NCBI GenBank assembly: GCA_029259745.1
Contig: JAJDEO010000063.1
Span: 248,001 to 312,000 of the forward strand
From: Planctomycetota bacterium
Lineage (GTDB): Bacteria > Planctomycetota > B15-G4
DNA: 64,000 nucleotides
Direction of reading: 5' to 3'
Shown: positions 9,011 through 18,831 of the stretch, one piece after another
Numbering within the stretch: the first letter of the stretch is position 1
Layout: the number at the start of each line of letters is the position of its first letter
Program-made: the position numbers and the translations under genes
The notes under the pieces: generated by a model
The model's database searches: none
What the model saw: the letters and a program-made list of their open reading frames with translations, nothing else
What the model was told of the DNA's origin: nothing

Positions 9011-10486
9011 TCAGAAGGCGCGCTCGAGGGCATTCTTGACCGTGCGCAACACGGCGATCCGTGCGTGGAGCTTGTCGTCGGCGCACACGACGGTCCACGG
9101 CGCGGCGTCCGTGTGCGTGCGTGCGAGCATGTCCTCGACGGCTTCGTCGTGCTGGGGGCGCTTCTCGCGGTTGCGCCAGTCGTCGGGCGTGATCTTGTAG
9201 CGCTTGTGCGGCGTGGCCTCGCGGGCTTTGAAGCGCGCGAGCTGCACGTCGGGTGAAACGTCGAGCCAGAATTTCACGACGACCGTGCCGTCGTCGATGA
9301 GCTCCGCCTCGAACTCGTTGATCTCGTCGTAGGCGCGCTGCCACTCGCTCGCCTCGGCGTAGCCTTCGACGCGTTCGACGAGCACGCGGCCGTACCACGT
9401 TCGGTCGAAGACGACGGCCTGGCCGCGACGCGGGACCTGTCGCCAGAAGCGCCAGAGGTAGTGATGGGCGAGTTCCTCGGGCGTCGGCGCGGCGATGCGG
9501 ACGACGTCGTAGTCGCGTGCGTCGATCGGACGGACGAGGCGCCGGATCGCGCCGCCCTTGCCGGAAGCGTCACCGCCCTCGAAGGCGACGACGGTGCGGA
9601 CGTCCTTGCGCGCTGCTTTCTCGAAGAGATCGTGGAGGTCGCGGTGAAGTCGGTCGAGCTTGCGATCGTAGGTCGCGCGATCGACCGAGACCATGCGGTC
9701 GAGCGTCGCGAGGCTCGGCGCGTCGCTCGAAGGCGCGGGAGGCAGCGTGGTTTCTTCGCGACGCTCCAACTCGACGATCTCGGCGGCGCGCGTCAGAGCA
9801 TCGAGGACGAGCGTGCCGAACGCGATGAACGTCGCGTCGCGGTCGGTCGTCACGAGGCCATGCCAGCGTGCGTGTTCGTGGCTCGTCGCCTCGAGCACTT
9901 CGAGGGCTGCCGCGCGAAAGCGCTTGCGGTTCTCGGCGATCTCTTCGTCGACGTCGTCGAGACGCCACGGCTTGCGATCGCCGTGCTTCGCGCGGCGCGC
10001 CTTGCGGACGTCGGGCGGCGCGTGGAACCACACCTTCAGCACGACGACGCCGTCGTCGACGAGGCCCCGTTCGAACCGTTCGATCGACTCGATTCGACGC
10101 GCAAGGTGCTTCTTCTTCCACTCGCGCGCGACGGTCTTCATGACGGCGCGCATCGTCCAGGCGCGCGAGAAGAGCGCGATGTCTCCTTTGCGCGGAAGGC
10201 GTGTCCAGTAGCGCCAGAAGGGCGGGTAGAGGTGTTCGTCACCGCGCGGCGGCCCGAGCACGTGGGTGTGGACATGGCGCGGGTCGAGCCACTCGAGCAG
10301 CAGGTGCAGCGCGTCGAGACAGGTCGGTCGGTCGTCACCGGAGAGATCGAGGACGAGGCGTCCGCCGGCCGCACCCAAGCGCTGCTGAGCAACGATGAGC
10401 TGCATCCGCAGCGTGCCCTCGGCGGCGTCGAAGTCGTCGACCGGAGGCGTAGGGACGAGGTGAACCGTGTCGGGGTGTTCGATCAC
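9011..10486 (-). CDS. ppk2: Two-domain polyphosphate kinase 2 (class II PPK2, polyphosphate:AMP phosphotransferase type)
   Basis: 491 residues made of two tandem PPK2-fold halves, the architecture of polyphosphate:AMP phosphotransferases such as the Pseudomonas enzyme. The C-terminal half carries Walker A FEGGDASGKGGAI near residues 298-310 and the FDRTWYGRVLVERVEG active-site segment. The N-terminal half has a degenerate P-loop (LDLSGDDRPTC near 46-56) but keeps a FSRAWTMRAV counterpart. This matches the family rule that only the second domain is catalytic. The expected reaction is phosphorylation of a nucleoside monophosphate (usually AMP) using polyphosphate. Substrate preference cannot be read from sequence alone. 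Confidence 0.87.
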   Translation of the reverse strand: MIEHPDTVHLVPTPPVDDFDAAEGTLRMQLIVAQQRLGAAGGRLVLDLSGDDRPTCLDALHLLLEWLDPRHVHTHVLGPPRGDEHLYPPFWRYWTRLPRKGDIALFSRAWTMRAVMKTVAREWKKKHLARRIESIERFERGLVDDGVVVLKVWFHAPPDVRKARRAKHGDRKPWRLDDVDEEIAENRKRFRAAALEVLEATSHEHARWHGLVTTDRDATFIAFGTLVLDALTRAAEIVELERREETTLPPAPSSDAPSLATLDRMVSVDRATYDRKLDRLHRDLHDLFEKAARKDVRTVVAFEGGDASGKGGAIRRLVRPIDARDYDVVRIAAPTPEELAHHYLWRFWRQVPRRGQAVVFDRTWYGRVLVERVEGYAEASEWQRAYDEINEFEAELIDDGTVVVKFWLDVSPDVQLARFKAREATPHKRYKITPDDWRNREKRPQHDEAVEDMLARTHTDAAPWTVVCADDKLHARIAVLRTVKNALERAF

Positions 10487-10551
10487 AGCGGAGGTCTCTG
10501 GGGTTCAGCGAGGTCGTCGTCGTCAGCGACACGACGGTGTCGAACGGGCGG

Positions 10552-12348
10552 TCATCCCTTCGATGCGATCCACTCGTTGACGATGCGCTCGAGGAACGAC
10601 AGCGGCACCGACCCGTTGCGCAGGACGACGTCATGGAACTCGCGGAGATCGAACGCGTCGCCGAGCGCTTCCTCGGCTCTCGCACGCAGCTCGACGATCT
10701 TCAGCTTGCCCACCATGTACGACGTCGCCTGCCCCGGCATGACGAGATAGCGGTCGATCGCGCGCTCGCAGTCGGACAGCGAGTTCGGCGTGTTCACACG
10801 CAGGTACTCGACGGCATCTTCGCGCGTCCAACGCTTCGCGTGCAGCCCCGTGTCGACCACCAGCCGGCACGCACGCCAGAGCTCCATCGCGAGGCGTCCG
10901 GCGTCGTCGTACGGGTCGTCGTACATCCCGATCTCGCGCGGCAGCTCCTCGCAGTACAGCGCCCAACCCTCGGCGTAGGCCGTGTAGATCTCGTGACGTC
11001 GGAACTCCGCGACGTCGTCGAGTTCCTGGGCGATCGAGATCTGCATGTGATGGCCGGGGATGGCCTCGTGGTAGGCGAGCGCGGCGAGCTGGTACGTCGG
11101 CATGTCGCGCATGTTCGAGAGGTTCGCGTAGTACGTGCCGGGGCGCGAGCCGTCCGGCGACCCACGCTCGTAAAAGGCCTTGCCGGCGGCCTTCTCGCGG
11201 TACGCCTCGACGGCCTTCACGACGAGCGGCGTTTCGGGCAGCGTGATGAAGAGCGACGGAAGCGCCGCGCGCATCTCGTCGACCACGGCGTGCACGCGCG
11301 CGAGATACTCGGCGCGACCCTCGTCGGTGTCGGGGAGGTAGAAGTCGTCGCTCGTGCGCAGGTGCTCGAAGAACTCCGCGCGTGTGCCCGTGAATCCGAC
11401 GCGCTCGGCGATGGCGTCGAGTTCGTCGTGGATGCGCGCGACGTGCTCGAGGCCGAGGGCGTGGATCTCGTCGGCCGAAAGGTTCGTGGTGGTGTGATGG
11501 GCGAGGGCGGCGGCGTAGGCTTCGTCGCCATCCGTGAGGTTCCAGATGCCGTGGTTCGTCGCGTTCTCCTGCGCGGCCTCGAGCCAGTCGATCATGCGCC
11601 GGTAGGCCGGCAAGACCGATTGGAGCAGCGCGTCGTTGGCCGCGGCAAGCAGGCGCGTGCGGTCCTTGTCGCTGATGACGATCTCGGCGACCTTGCGCCG
11701 GAAGTCGGCGAGCAGCAGCGAGTCGGTCTTCGAGCCGTCGAACGGCGCCCCCGCGAGCACGTTCCGACACGCGGCGATCATCTTCGGGAAGCCCGCGGCA
11801 AGCGGAAGCACTCCCCGTGCCTGGCGGTCGCGCAGCGTGACGAGTTGCTCGCGGAACATCGGCCAGACGCCACCGAGCCGTTCGATGTAGGCTTCAGCAT
11901 CCGAAATGTCGTCGATGCGATGCACCGACGAGAGGAACTGCGGGACGAACGTGTGCAGGCCGCGGTGGTGGTGAACCGGGAAGCGATGCTCGCGCCAGCG
12001 GTAGTCGACGACCCGCTGCTCCAGCGATGCCTTCCAGAGGTCGAGCTCGAGTTGGTCGGACGCCGACAGCTCCGTCTCACCGAAGTTGCGGTCGAGCAGC
12101 ATGAGCTGAACCTCGGCCGCGTCGCGCCCGATGCGGGCCCATGCGTCGGTGACGCGATCCCACTTGCCGTAGTTCGTCTTCAGCCCGCGGTAGGACTGGG
12201 TGACGGGGCTGCGACGCAGCCAGAAGTCGTGCTGCACCTGGAGGAACTGCGCGAGCTCGGCGTTGCGCTCGGGCGGGGCGTCGTCCTGGGCGGGCGCGAC
12301 CGCCACGAGGGTGAGGGCGAGGCACAACGAGGTGACGAATGTGGACAT
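10552..12348 (-). CDS. Exported DUF885 family protein (predicted zinc peptidase-like)
   Basis: 598 residues from ATG 12348, chosen because it opens the signal peptide MSTFVTSLCLALTLVAVAPAQ; the frame extends 28 residues further upstream without a plausible leader. The family signature YHEAIPGHHMQ (HExxxxHH, near residues 425-435) is present, with EGWALYCEELPREIG downstream supplying the expected glutamate. DUF885 proteins are gluzincin-like and are predicted to be metal-dependent peptidases or hydrolases; the true substrate is not known. Its stop lies 65 bases from the PPK2 start on the same strand, so they could be co-transcribed. Confidence 0.85.
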   Translation of the reverse strand: MSTFVTSLCLALTLVAVAPAQDDAPPERNAELAQFLQVQHDFWLRRSPVTQSYRGLKTNYGKWDRVTDAWARIGRDAAEVQLMLLDRNFGETELSASDQLELDLWKASLEQRVVDYRWREHRFPVHHHRGLHTFVPQFLSSVHRIDDISDAEAYIERLGGVWPMFREQLVTLRDRQARGVLPLAAGFPKMIAACRNVLAGAPFDGSKTDSLLLADFRRKVAEIVISDKDRTRLLAAANDALLQSVLPAYRRMIDWLEAAQENATNHGIWNLTDGDEAYAAALAHHTTTNLSADEIHALGLEHVARIHDELDAIAERVGFTGTRAEFFEHLRTSDDFYLPDTDEGRAEYLARVHAVVDEMRAALPSLFITLPETPLVVKAVEAYREKAAGKAFYERGSPDGSRPGTYYANLSNMRDMPTYQLAALAYHEAIPGHHMQISIAQELDDVAEFRRHEIYTAYAEGWALYCEELPREIGMYDDPYDDAGRLAMELWRACRLVVDTGLHAKRWTREDAVEYLRVNTPNSLSDCERAIDRYLVMPGQATSYMVGKLKIVELRARAEEALGDAFDLREFHDVVLRNGSVPLSFLERIVNEWIASKG

Positions 12349-12460
12349 GATCGGCCGGCGTCGAGGGGCGTGCGGGGAGCCACACAACGTAGCGCAAGGA
12401 AGGTGAGAGTGTCTTGTCTTCGACGGCCGCACTCAGCGGGCCCGTCATCGCAACGCAAAG

Positions 12461-12497
12461 AGCCCGCGACGCGTACGTTCGGTACGCGCCGCGGGCT
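12461..12497 (-). terminator. Terminator hairpin after the Ig/FN3/VWA gene
   Basis: Inverted repeat AGCCCGCGACGCGTAC (12461-12476) and GTACGCGCCGCGGGCT (12482-12497), 16 bp with one pair that is G-U on the minus-strand RNA and a 5-base loop. It lies 18 bases beyond the stop of the minus-strand gene ending at 12516. On that strand it is followed by CTTTGCG. Confidence 0.75.
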
Positions 12498-12515
12498 TGA
12501 CCGATGCCGCAAGCC

Positions 12516-15500
12516 TTACAGCAGGATCACGCGTTCGACGTCATCCAGCGCGCACGCGCCGGGGTCGACCACCTGGAACAGCACTTCGACTCCCGACGCG
12601 GAGGCGGGGATCGGAATGTCGAGGCCGATCTGCCCAGCATTGTCCGTCGGGAGGAAGATCAGCAGCGGTGCGCCGTACGAGGCGAAGTCCGCGATACCGA
12701 TCGACGTCCCCGGGCAACCCGGAGTCGGGATCGAGCCCTCGACGAACCCGGCGACCAACACGACCAGCGAGTTCGGGCTCCCCTCGACGACCTGCATCGA
12801 GAGCGGCAGCCCGGCGACCGACGCCGACGGCAAAGTCAGCGTCAGGCCTTCGCACGAGTCGGGCAGGCCGTTGCCGTTCAGGTCGGCGTCGAGCCCCTGG
12901 ACGATCTCGCAGCTGTCGGGGATCCCGTCGAGGTCGCAGTCCTGTGCGGCCTGACACTCGTCGGGCGCACCGTCGCCGTCGCAGTCGGCGCTGGTACCGA
13001 GAGCGACATCGAGATCATCGTCGATACCGTTGCCGTTGCAGTCGGGGAAGAACCCTGTGCTCGGCGGTGAGCCCGTCGGGATCTCGTCGTGAACCCCGCC
13101 CGTCTGAGCGGCGAGTGACGTGAAGAGCGCGGTGTTCGTCACCATCGGATCCGTCGAGACCCAGTTGTGGACGTTGACAGTCGGAGCGTGGGGCGAGTTG
13201 ATCGTCGCGCACACCCAAGACTGCCAGGCGACACCGATGGGCTCGAAGCTTGAACAATCGCTTCCGGACGTCGCGTCGGGCTTTCCATCCATGAAGGCAC
13301 CAGGCACGTACGAGTCGCGGATACCCGCAGTATGCAGGCTGATGTGCAGATCAAGATCCGGCGCGAACAGCGTGCACGCACGCAGGTCTTGGATCGCCAT
13401 CCAAAGGGCGTCGGCAAGGGGCGCCGTGCCGACACATTCCGCGTCTGCAAGGGAATCGACGACGAACTCGGCGTGCTCACGACTCGTGTACCCACCGGTC
13501 AAGTTCGAGACGCACGTTTCCGAGAACGTCCATACAGCGATGCGGCCCTCCGGGTAGATGAGCGAGAAGTTCTCGATGTCGTCCATTGCTGTGGCGAGCG
13601 AGGTTGCACAGTCGTTCGCCATGTGTTGCGAGCGGTCGAGAACGATCACCAGTACGGCGCCAAGATCGTTCGTGAGGGTGACACCGTCAGGGGTGCAGCT
13701 TCCTGTCGTCGCGAGGTCTTCGCAAGTGCGGAAGCCGGGCTCCGACATCCCGGCGAGGGACGCCTTCAGCGCGATCTCGTTTGCCGATGCGCCGCCCGGT
13801 CCGGAAAGGATCCAGTAGAAGTAGTTCACGAAGCTCACGGCCGAGTAGTCGCGGAAGACCAACGGCGTCGCGGTCGGACCGCTGTCGTCGATGTCGCCAA
13901 GCTCGAGCCATTCGACGGTGTGGATCCGGTTGGCCGTTTCAAGGTCGTCGACCGTGCTCCTGAGGATCTGGTAGTGCACACCGCCCTCGGCAGGCGCCCA
14001 CTGGATCTCGACGAACGAGCTGTGCTGACCGTCGGTGGCGTACGTGGTGCTTGGCGGTGACAGCGCACGGAGTCCGGCGACGGCCGTACTTTCACCACAC
14101 ACGTCCTTGGCGTCGTCACCGACGACGATCGTGTAGTAGTAGCAGTGACCGGGAATCGGCTCGTCGACGCCATCGAGGTCATCGTCGAACCATGTCGTCG
14201 CGGAGCTGAGCCAGTCGGAGATCGCCTTGCGGTTCAGGCCGTTCGCATCGTCTGAACGATCGACGCGGTAGTAGGACGCATCGGCGACCGCGTTCCACGA
14301 GATCGTCACCTTGCTCGTGCTCGTTCCCAGCGTTGCAGATGCCCCCGTCACGGGATCTGCGAGTACATCGAGAGTCGCGGTCGAGGTTGCAGATCCGCAC
14401 AAGCCGCTGGCGTACGTCACGACGACCGAGTAGGTGCCTGAGTCCAACCCAGTCACGTTCGTCAGCGTCAGCTTGTCGGATGTCGCACCCGCGATGACAT
14501 CGCCGTCATGCTTCCACTCGTAGGCAAGGGCGTGAGAGCCTCCATCGGCGATCGCGGTGAATGTCACGTCGTCACCAGCGCACGGCGCCTTCGATTGCAG
14601 TGCGGTCAACGTGGGGGCGCTCGTGCAGCGGTAGCCGATGTCACCGTCGCTCATCACGTAGGTGGCTGAGTCGTTCTCATCGACAGCGCCTTCCACGAAG
14701 TACTCGTAGAGGAAACCGGCTGTCGCCGAGAAGTCGGTGAAGGACGTCGCCGTCAGCCAGCCCGAGATCGCGGTTGGTGAGGTGGACGAACCCTGCGGGC
14801 GTCGCAACACGCGGTAGCTCTGAGCCCAATGAACATCGTCCCACGACACGGCGACGCTCGTCATGCTCGTACCGTCAGAGGCGGCGACATCCATATCACT
14901 CAGCATGAACAAGTAGCTGTGGTCGGGTTCGAAGTAGAAGGTCTCGTAGTCGAAGATCGGCGTGCCGACCTGACTCCACTCTGACTCCGTCCCTGAAGCG
15001 CCAAGAGTGGCGCGGTTCAAGTACCAAGTGAAATGCGCATGCGGACCAGCCAAGGAGACGAAATACTGGATGCCGAAAACCTCATTACCCCACTTCAGCA
15101 TGTCGTGGGCGCCATCGAAGTTGAACGTCCAGCTCGTCTTCTGCGTGGGGAACGTCGAGAACGTCTCGCGGTGAAGCGTCTTCGCGTCGGGCAGATACAT
15201 GAGAGCCTCTGGTCCTGCGGTGATAGGGCTTCCCGACGGCCCGGTCACAGTGACGTGTTCACCGGAGAATGGCGAGTTTTGCGACGACGGCGTCCCCGAA
15301 AAGGCGCAGGTCGTCAGCACGGTGCGCGTCCCGTTTTCTGAGACGACCCACGACGGTTTTATAACGCCTTCCGGAAATGTCATATCGACGCGATCCACGC
15401 CGACGACGTTGTTGTAGCTTGCACCACTCGCGATGGCACACCCGGCATCGACCGTGCCCGTGCTCAGGTCGAATGTGTGTTGCATGAGCGCCGAACTCGA

Positions 15501-15779
15501 CTGCCCGTTGCTCGTGATGAGTCCGTAGAGCCCCGCGTCCCGATCGATCAGCCAAGCGCCCACGATGCTTCGCCCCTGCGGAAGATTCATCAAGAGTGGC
15601 TCGCCGAGGTGTGCCGACTCGGCGGGCCCGACATTGGGGTCGTAGAACTCGTAGTATCCGCTTCCACCGAGACGCATCAGCACTTCCTGCGCGGATGCCT
15701 GCGATACGCCGATTGACAACAGGGAGAGTGCGATGAGTGAGAGTGTGGTTGTCCGCAAGAGCGACGAACGGTGCAACAT
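12516..15779 (-). CDS. Giant secreted protein with Ig-like, FN3-like, degenerate VWA and thrombospondin-type-3-like repeats
   Basis: 1087 residues from ATG 15779, which opens the signal peptide MLHRSSLLRTTTLSLIALSL...ASA. The order is an N-terminal unique region (~30-290), FN3-like and Ig-like segments (~290-680, including LALAYEWKHDGDVIAGATSDK), and a VWA-like domain (~690-900) whose MIDAS motif reads LDRSQHM instead of DxSxS. Aspartate-rich repeats of the DCNGNGIDDDLD and DCDGDGAPDEC type follow (~905-980). A C-terminal ~105 residues resembles the shared module of neighbouring exported proteins. It probably acts outside the cell or at the surface, as an adhesin or binding protein. Without a canonical MIDAS, metal-dependent binding by the VWA domain is doubtful. 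Confidence 0.8.
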   Translation of the reverse strand: MLHRSSLLRTTTLSLIALSLLSIGVSQASAQEVLMRLGGSGYYEFYDPNVGPAESAHLGEPLLMNLPQGRSIVGAWLIDRDAGLYGLITSNGQSSSALMQHTFDLSTGTVDAGCAIASGASYNNVVGVDRVDMTFPEGVIKPSWVVSENGTRTVLTTCAFSGTPSSQNSPFSGEHVTVTGPSGSPITAGPEALMYLPDAKTLHRETFSTFPTQKTSWTFNFDGAHDMLKWGNEVFGIQYFVSLAGPHAHFTWYLNRATLGASGTESEWSQVGTPIFDYETFYFEPDHSYLFMLSDMDVAASDGTSMTSVAVSWDDVHWAQSYRVLRRPQGSSTSPTAISGWLTATSFTDFSATAGFLYEYFVEGAVDENDSATYVMSDGDIGYRCTSAPTLTALQSKAPCAGDDVTFTAIADGGSHALAYEWKHDGDVIAGATSDKLTLTNVTGLDSGTYSVVVTYASGLCGSATSTATLDVLADPVTGASATLGTSTSKVTISWNAVADASYYRVDRSDDANGLNRKAISDWLSSATTWFDDDLDGVDEPIPGHCYYYTIVVGDDAKDVCGESTAVAGLRALSPPSTTYATDGQHSSFVEIQWAPAEGGVHYQILRSTVDDLETANRIHTVEWLELGDIDDSGPTATPLVFRDYSAVSFVNYFYWILSGPGGASANEIALKASLAGMSEPGFRTCEDLATTGSCTPDGVTLTNDLGAVLVIVLDRSQHMANDCATSLATAMDDIENFSLIYPEGRIAVWTFSETCVSNLTGGYTSREHAEFVVDSLADAECVGTAPLADALWMAIQDLRACTLFAPDLDLHISLHTAGIRDSYVPGAFMDGKPDATSGSDCSSFEPIGVAWQSWVCATINSPHAPTVNVHNWVSTDPMVTNTALFTSLAAQTGGVHDEIPTGSPPSTGFFPDCNGNGIDDDLDVALGTSADCDGDGAPDECQAAQDCDLDGIPDSCEIVQGLDADLNGNGLPDSCEGLTLTLPSASVAGLPLSMQVVEGSPNSLVVLVAGFVEGSIPTPGCPGTSIGIADFASYGAPLLIFLPTDNAGQIGLDIPIPASASGVEVLFQVVDPGACALDDVERVILL

Positions 15780-15970
15780 GGATGCTTCCTCCGTGGCATG
15801 GGGAACGCTCACCGAAGGAGCGAGCGCCTGTGCTTGTATTGGTCTCCCGCCGACCGGATCTCTGACATTTTCTTCGTGGGCGTGTCCCCACGCGATCGCG
15901 GATCGCAGGAAGTTCCGGCTTCAAGCGTTACCCTGGCCGCGTTCGATCTCTTCACTGGACGGAGTCCCAA

Positions 15971-16531
15971 ATGCCACGCTTCGTGATCGCGGTGCTTCTT
16001 GCCACATTGCTCGCCGCCTGCGCTGCTAACTCACAACATCGCCCGACGCTCGCAGCGGGCGTCTCTAGCCCATCCGTACAAACGCCCGTCTTCGATGACG
16101 ACGACGACGGCGGTGGAATCGCTGGTGGTCTCTACGACATCGCGATGTACATCCCGAACCGCATCCTCGACGTGCTCGACATCGTGCGTGCTCGTGTGCG
16201 TCTCGGCCCCGGCTTCGGGATCGGCGTGCGCGCCACCGACGTCGCTGACGTCTTCCTCGGCAGCTACGCGAGCATCTACGTCGGCTTGCCGGGGCCGCGC
16301 GGCCGCCGCACGCCGCGTCTGCCCTTCGGCTTGGAGTCGAAGTCCGGTCTCGAGGCCAGCCTCGCCGACGCGACCGTCGAAGGTGGCATCGGACCCGACT
16401 ACGGCGCGACGGAGTTCGGTCTCGACCTGCAGATTCTCCTCATCGGCGTGGCCGTCGGCATCGACCCGCTCGAGCTCGTCGACCTGCCGCTGGGCTTCCT
16501 CGGCATCGACATCCAGGACGACGACCTGTGA
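15971..16531 (+). CDS. Putative lipoprotein of unknown function
   Basis: 186 residues. MPRFVIAVLLATLLAACA is a lipoprotein signal with lipobox LAAC (Cys17). A run of aspartates (FDDDDDGG) follows. The rest has GLYDIAMYIPNRILDVLDIV and amphipathic strands suggestive of an envelope beta-structure, including VRLGPGFGIGVRATDVADVF. No family was recognised with certainty. Its stop overlaps the GTG start of the HMG-CoA-lyase-like gene by 4 bases (GTGA), so the two are likely co-translated, although no functional link is obvious. Confidence 0.68.
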   Translation: MPRFVIAVLLATLLAACAANSQHRPTLAAGVSSPSVQTPVFDDDDDGGGIAGGLYDIAMYIPNRILDVLDIVRARVRLGPGFGIGVRATDVADVFLGSYASIYVGLPGPRGRRTPRLPFGLESKSGLEASLADATVEGGIGPDYGATEFGLDLQILLIGVAVGIDPLELVDLPLGFLGIDIQDDDL

Positions 16532-17394
16532 TTGCAGAGCGCGTCGAGATCGTCGAGACGCTGCGTGACGCATGGCAAGGCCTGTCACACGTCGTGCCGA
16601 CCACCGAGAAGGTGGCTTTCATCCAGCGCCTCGTCGACGTCGGATTCAAGCAGCTTGACATCGGCTCGTTCGTGTCGCGTCGGCGCGTCCCCGCGATGGC
16701 CGACACGGACGAGCTGCGCGCGCAGATCGAGGCGCCCGACGACGTGCGTTTCACGGTGCTCGTCGCGAACGAGCGCGGCTTCGAGCGCTTCCTCGCGCAA
16801 GACGGCATCCACGAAGTGCTCTTCCCGTTCTCCCTCTCGGAGACGTTCAGCAAGCGCAACATCGGCCAGACGCGCGACGAGTCGTTGAGCGCGATCGAGG
16901 TCATGACACTGCGCGCGCACGACATCGGACGCACGATGTACGTCACGATCTCGATGGCGTTCGGCAACAACGAGGGCGACGCGTTCGACGCCGCGGAGGT
17001 GCGCGACTGGACGGCAAGACTGCACGGTGCGGGTGTCGACCGTGTCGGGCTCGCCGACACGACGGCCCAGGCCACGCCCGAGATCATCGCCGACGTCTAC
17101 CGCGCGGTTGCGAGCGACACATCCTTGCCGGTGCCCGGCGCGCACTTGCACGTCACGCCGGACAACCAGGCCGCCATGATCGACGCGGCGCTCGATGCCG
17201 GCTGCCGCAGCTTCGACGCGGCGCTTGGCGCGCTCGGTGGCTGTCAGTTCGCGAAGGGCGCCGTCTCGAACGTCTCCACGAAGCCGTTCGTCGAGCAGCT
17301 CGTGGCGCGCGGTTTCGATCCCGGCGTGCCGGTCGAGGCGCTCGAGGAACTCGACGCCCGGGCCCGCGAACTCGGCGCGGGTGTCACCCACTGA
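16528..17394 (+). CDS. Hydroxymethylglutaryl-CoA lyase-like (DRE-TIM metallolyase)
   Basis: 288 residues, about the family length. GTG start fixed by the 4-base overlap with the upstream lipoprotein. Landmarks are ETLRDAWQGL (counterpart of EVGPRDGLQ, keeping the catalytic Arg-Asp), DIGSFVSRRRVPAMAD (family E..SFVSPK.VPQMAD), GLADTTAQATPE, HLHVTPDNQ supplying metal-binding histidines, and ALGGCQFAKGAVSNVST, the equivalent of the GGCPYAPGASGNVATE signature with the active-site Cys retained. HMG-CoA lyase splits HMG-CoA to acetyl-CoA and acetoacetate in leucine breakdown. Changes in the signature (CQ for CP) leave room for a related lyase activity. Confidence 0.78.
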   Translation: MIAERVEIVETLRDAWQGLSHVVPTTEKVAFIQRLVDVGFKQLDIGSFVSRRRVPAMADTDELRAQIEAPDDVRFTVLVANERGFERFLAQDGIHEVLFPFSLSETFSKRNIGQTRDESLSAIEVMTLRAHDIGRTMYVTISMAFGNNEGDAFDAAEVRDWTARLHGAGVDRVGLADTTAQATPEIIADVYRAVASDTSLPVPGAHLHVTPDNQAAMIDAALDAGCRSFDAALGALGGCQFAKGAVSNVSTKPFVEQLVARGFDPGVPVEALEELDARARELGAGVTH

Positions 17395-17453
17395 GCAGGC
17401 TGCCGGCCAGCGACGGTGAGGCGCGCCACGGCGATGGCCTGACGCTGGTCGTC

Positions 17454-18680
17454 GTGCTCGTGGCCATCGTGGCCCTGGCGGCGAAGTCCGGGTGGTGGGA
17501 GCAGCTGACGATCCCGGGGTCCTGGGCCCAGAGCGACCACCAGATTCTCTGGGCCGCCGACGTCGCCCAGCGCGAGGGCGGCGACCCCTTCGAGACCGCT
17601 GTGCTCGACGCGATCGGGCGCCGGACCGGACGCGAGCACACGCCGTTCAGCGCCTCGCAGCCGGCGGCCGCGGCCGTGGTCGGGCTGACGTCGTCGGACG
17701 ACTACGGCGCCTCGTACCAGCGCTGGCTCGCCGTGAATGTCGTGCTGCTCGTCGGCTGCCTCGCCATGTGCGCGGCCCTCGCGCGCGGCCTGGCGCCGCG
17801 ACGGCTCGGGTGGCTGGCGGCGGCGGCTGTCGCACTGGCCATCTTCGGGTTCTTCGAGGCGACGGCGCTGTCGCTGTGGTTCAACTCGCTCAACGTGGCG
17901 ACGACCTCGGCGCTCCTCGTGGCGGCCATGGCGTGGCGACGCGTTCCGTTCGCGGCTGGATTCGCGCTCGGCCTGGCTGTGGTCCTGAAGACATCGCCGG
18001 CGCTGATCGTCGCGTTGGCGGCCGCGGCGGGGGCCTGGCGCGTCGTCGTCGGTGCCGCGGTCGGGTGGGGACTGGTGACGGCGGGGGCGCTGGCATTGCT
18101 CGGGATCGACGTGCACCTCGCCTGGGTGCAGAGCGCGCTTCCACGGCTGGGCTACGCGGTCGTTGACGAGGGAGCGTTCAATAACGCGCTGCACACCTGG
18201 AACCTCTCGCTCAACGGACTCGCGAGTCGGGCCTTGCTCGCGGAGGGGCGCGCCGCGGCTGCGCTGTGGTCCGTCCGCGGTGTCGCGATCCTGGTGGTGG
18301 GGGCGAGCGCCGTGGCGGTCCAGCGAGTCGCCCGACGCGGGCAGATCAGCGGAACGTGGCTGATCGCGCTCGGTGTCGTCACGAGCCTCGTCGTCTCGAG
18401 CGTGACGTGGCCGCACCACCTCATCTTCGCGTCGGTCGCGTGGCTTTGGTGGACGCTCCGTGCGACCTCGCCCACGGCTCGTCTGCTGGGGGGACTCGCG
18501 CTCGTGGCGCTCGTCCCGCCGATGGGAGCGTGGGGCGCCGAGGAGCTCGACGCCCGCGTTCGTACGTTCGGACTCGTCGCACTCTGGGCCGCTGTGCTCG
18601 TCTCGCCGGGAGAGCAACGGATAGCCAGGTCGGCTGGATCCGACACGGCCAGCGCCGAAGCACCCCACCCGCTATCCTGA
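17454..18680 (+). CDS. Polytopic membrane protein, GT87/DUF2029-like mannosyltransferase family
   Basis: 408 residues from GTG 17454. The hydrophobic first helix actually begins about six codons earlier (LTLVVVLVAIVALAA), so the true start may lie upstream, possibly CTG at 17391 overlapping the previous stop. Ten or so membrane segments alternate with short loops, and the motif VVLKTSPALIVAL (K-TP-P.L) is typical of GT-C polyprenyl-phosphate-mannose-dependent alpha-mannosyltransferases (GT87). A lumenal/periplasmic loop carries WWEQLTIPGSW...SDHQILWAADV, positioned where GT-C enzymes have catalytic acidic residues. Probable role: transfer of a sugar from a lipid carrier on the outer face of the membrane. 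Family assignment is moderate. Confidence 0.65.
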   Translation: MLVAIVALAAKSGWWEQLTIPGSWAQSDHQILWAADVAQREGGDPFETAVLDAIGRRTGREHTPFSASQPAAAAVVGLTSSDDYGASYQRWLAVNVVLLVGCLAMCAALARGLAPRRLGWLAAAAVALAIFGFFEATALSLWFNSLNVATTSALLVAAMAWRRVPFAAGFALGLAVVLKTSPALIVALAAAAGAWRVVVGAAVGWGLVTAGALALLGIDVHLAWVQSALPRLGYAVVDEGAFNNALHTWNLSLNGLASRALLAEGRAAAALWSVRGVAILVVGASAVAVQRVARRGQISGTWLIALGVVTSLVVSSVTWPHHLIFASVAWLWWTLRATSPTARLLGGLALVALVPPMGAWGAEELDARVRTFGLVALWAAVLVSPGEQRIARSAGSDTASAEAPHPLS

Positions 18681-18831
18681 TCGTGGTAACGTCACCGGTT
18701 CTCCCCACCCAGCACGGGTGGCGCGTTCCGAGCAAACAACCTCCTCTCGACGGCCCATTCGGCCGAAAAGAGCGAAGAGCATTTGCCGCAAGCACGCCGC
18801 CACCACCCCTGTTCTCCAAGATTGATCACCG

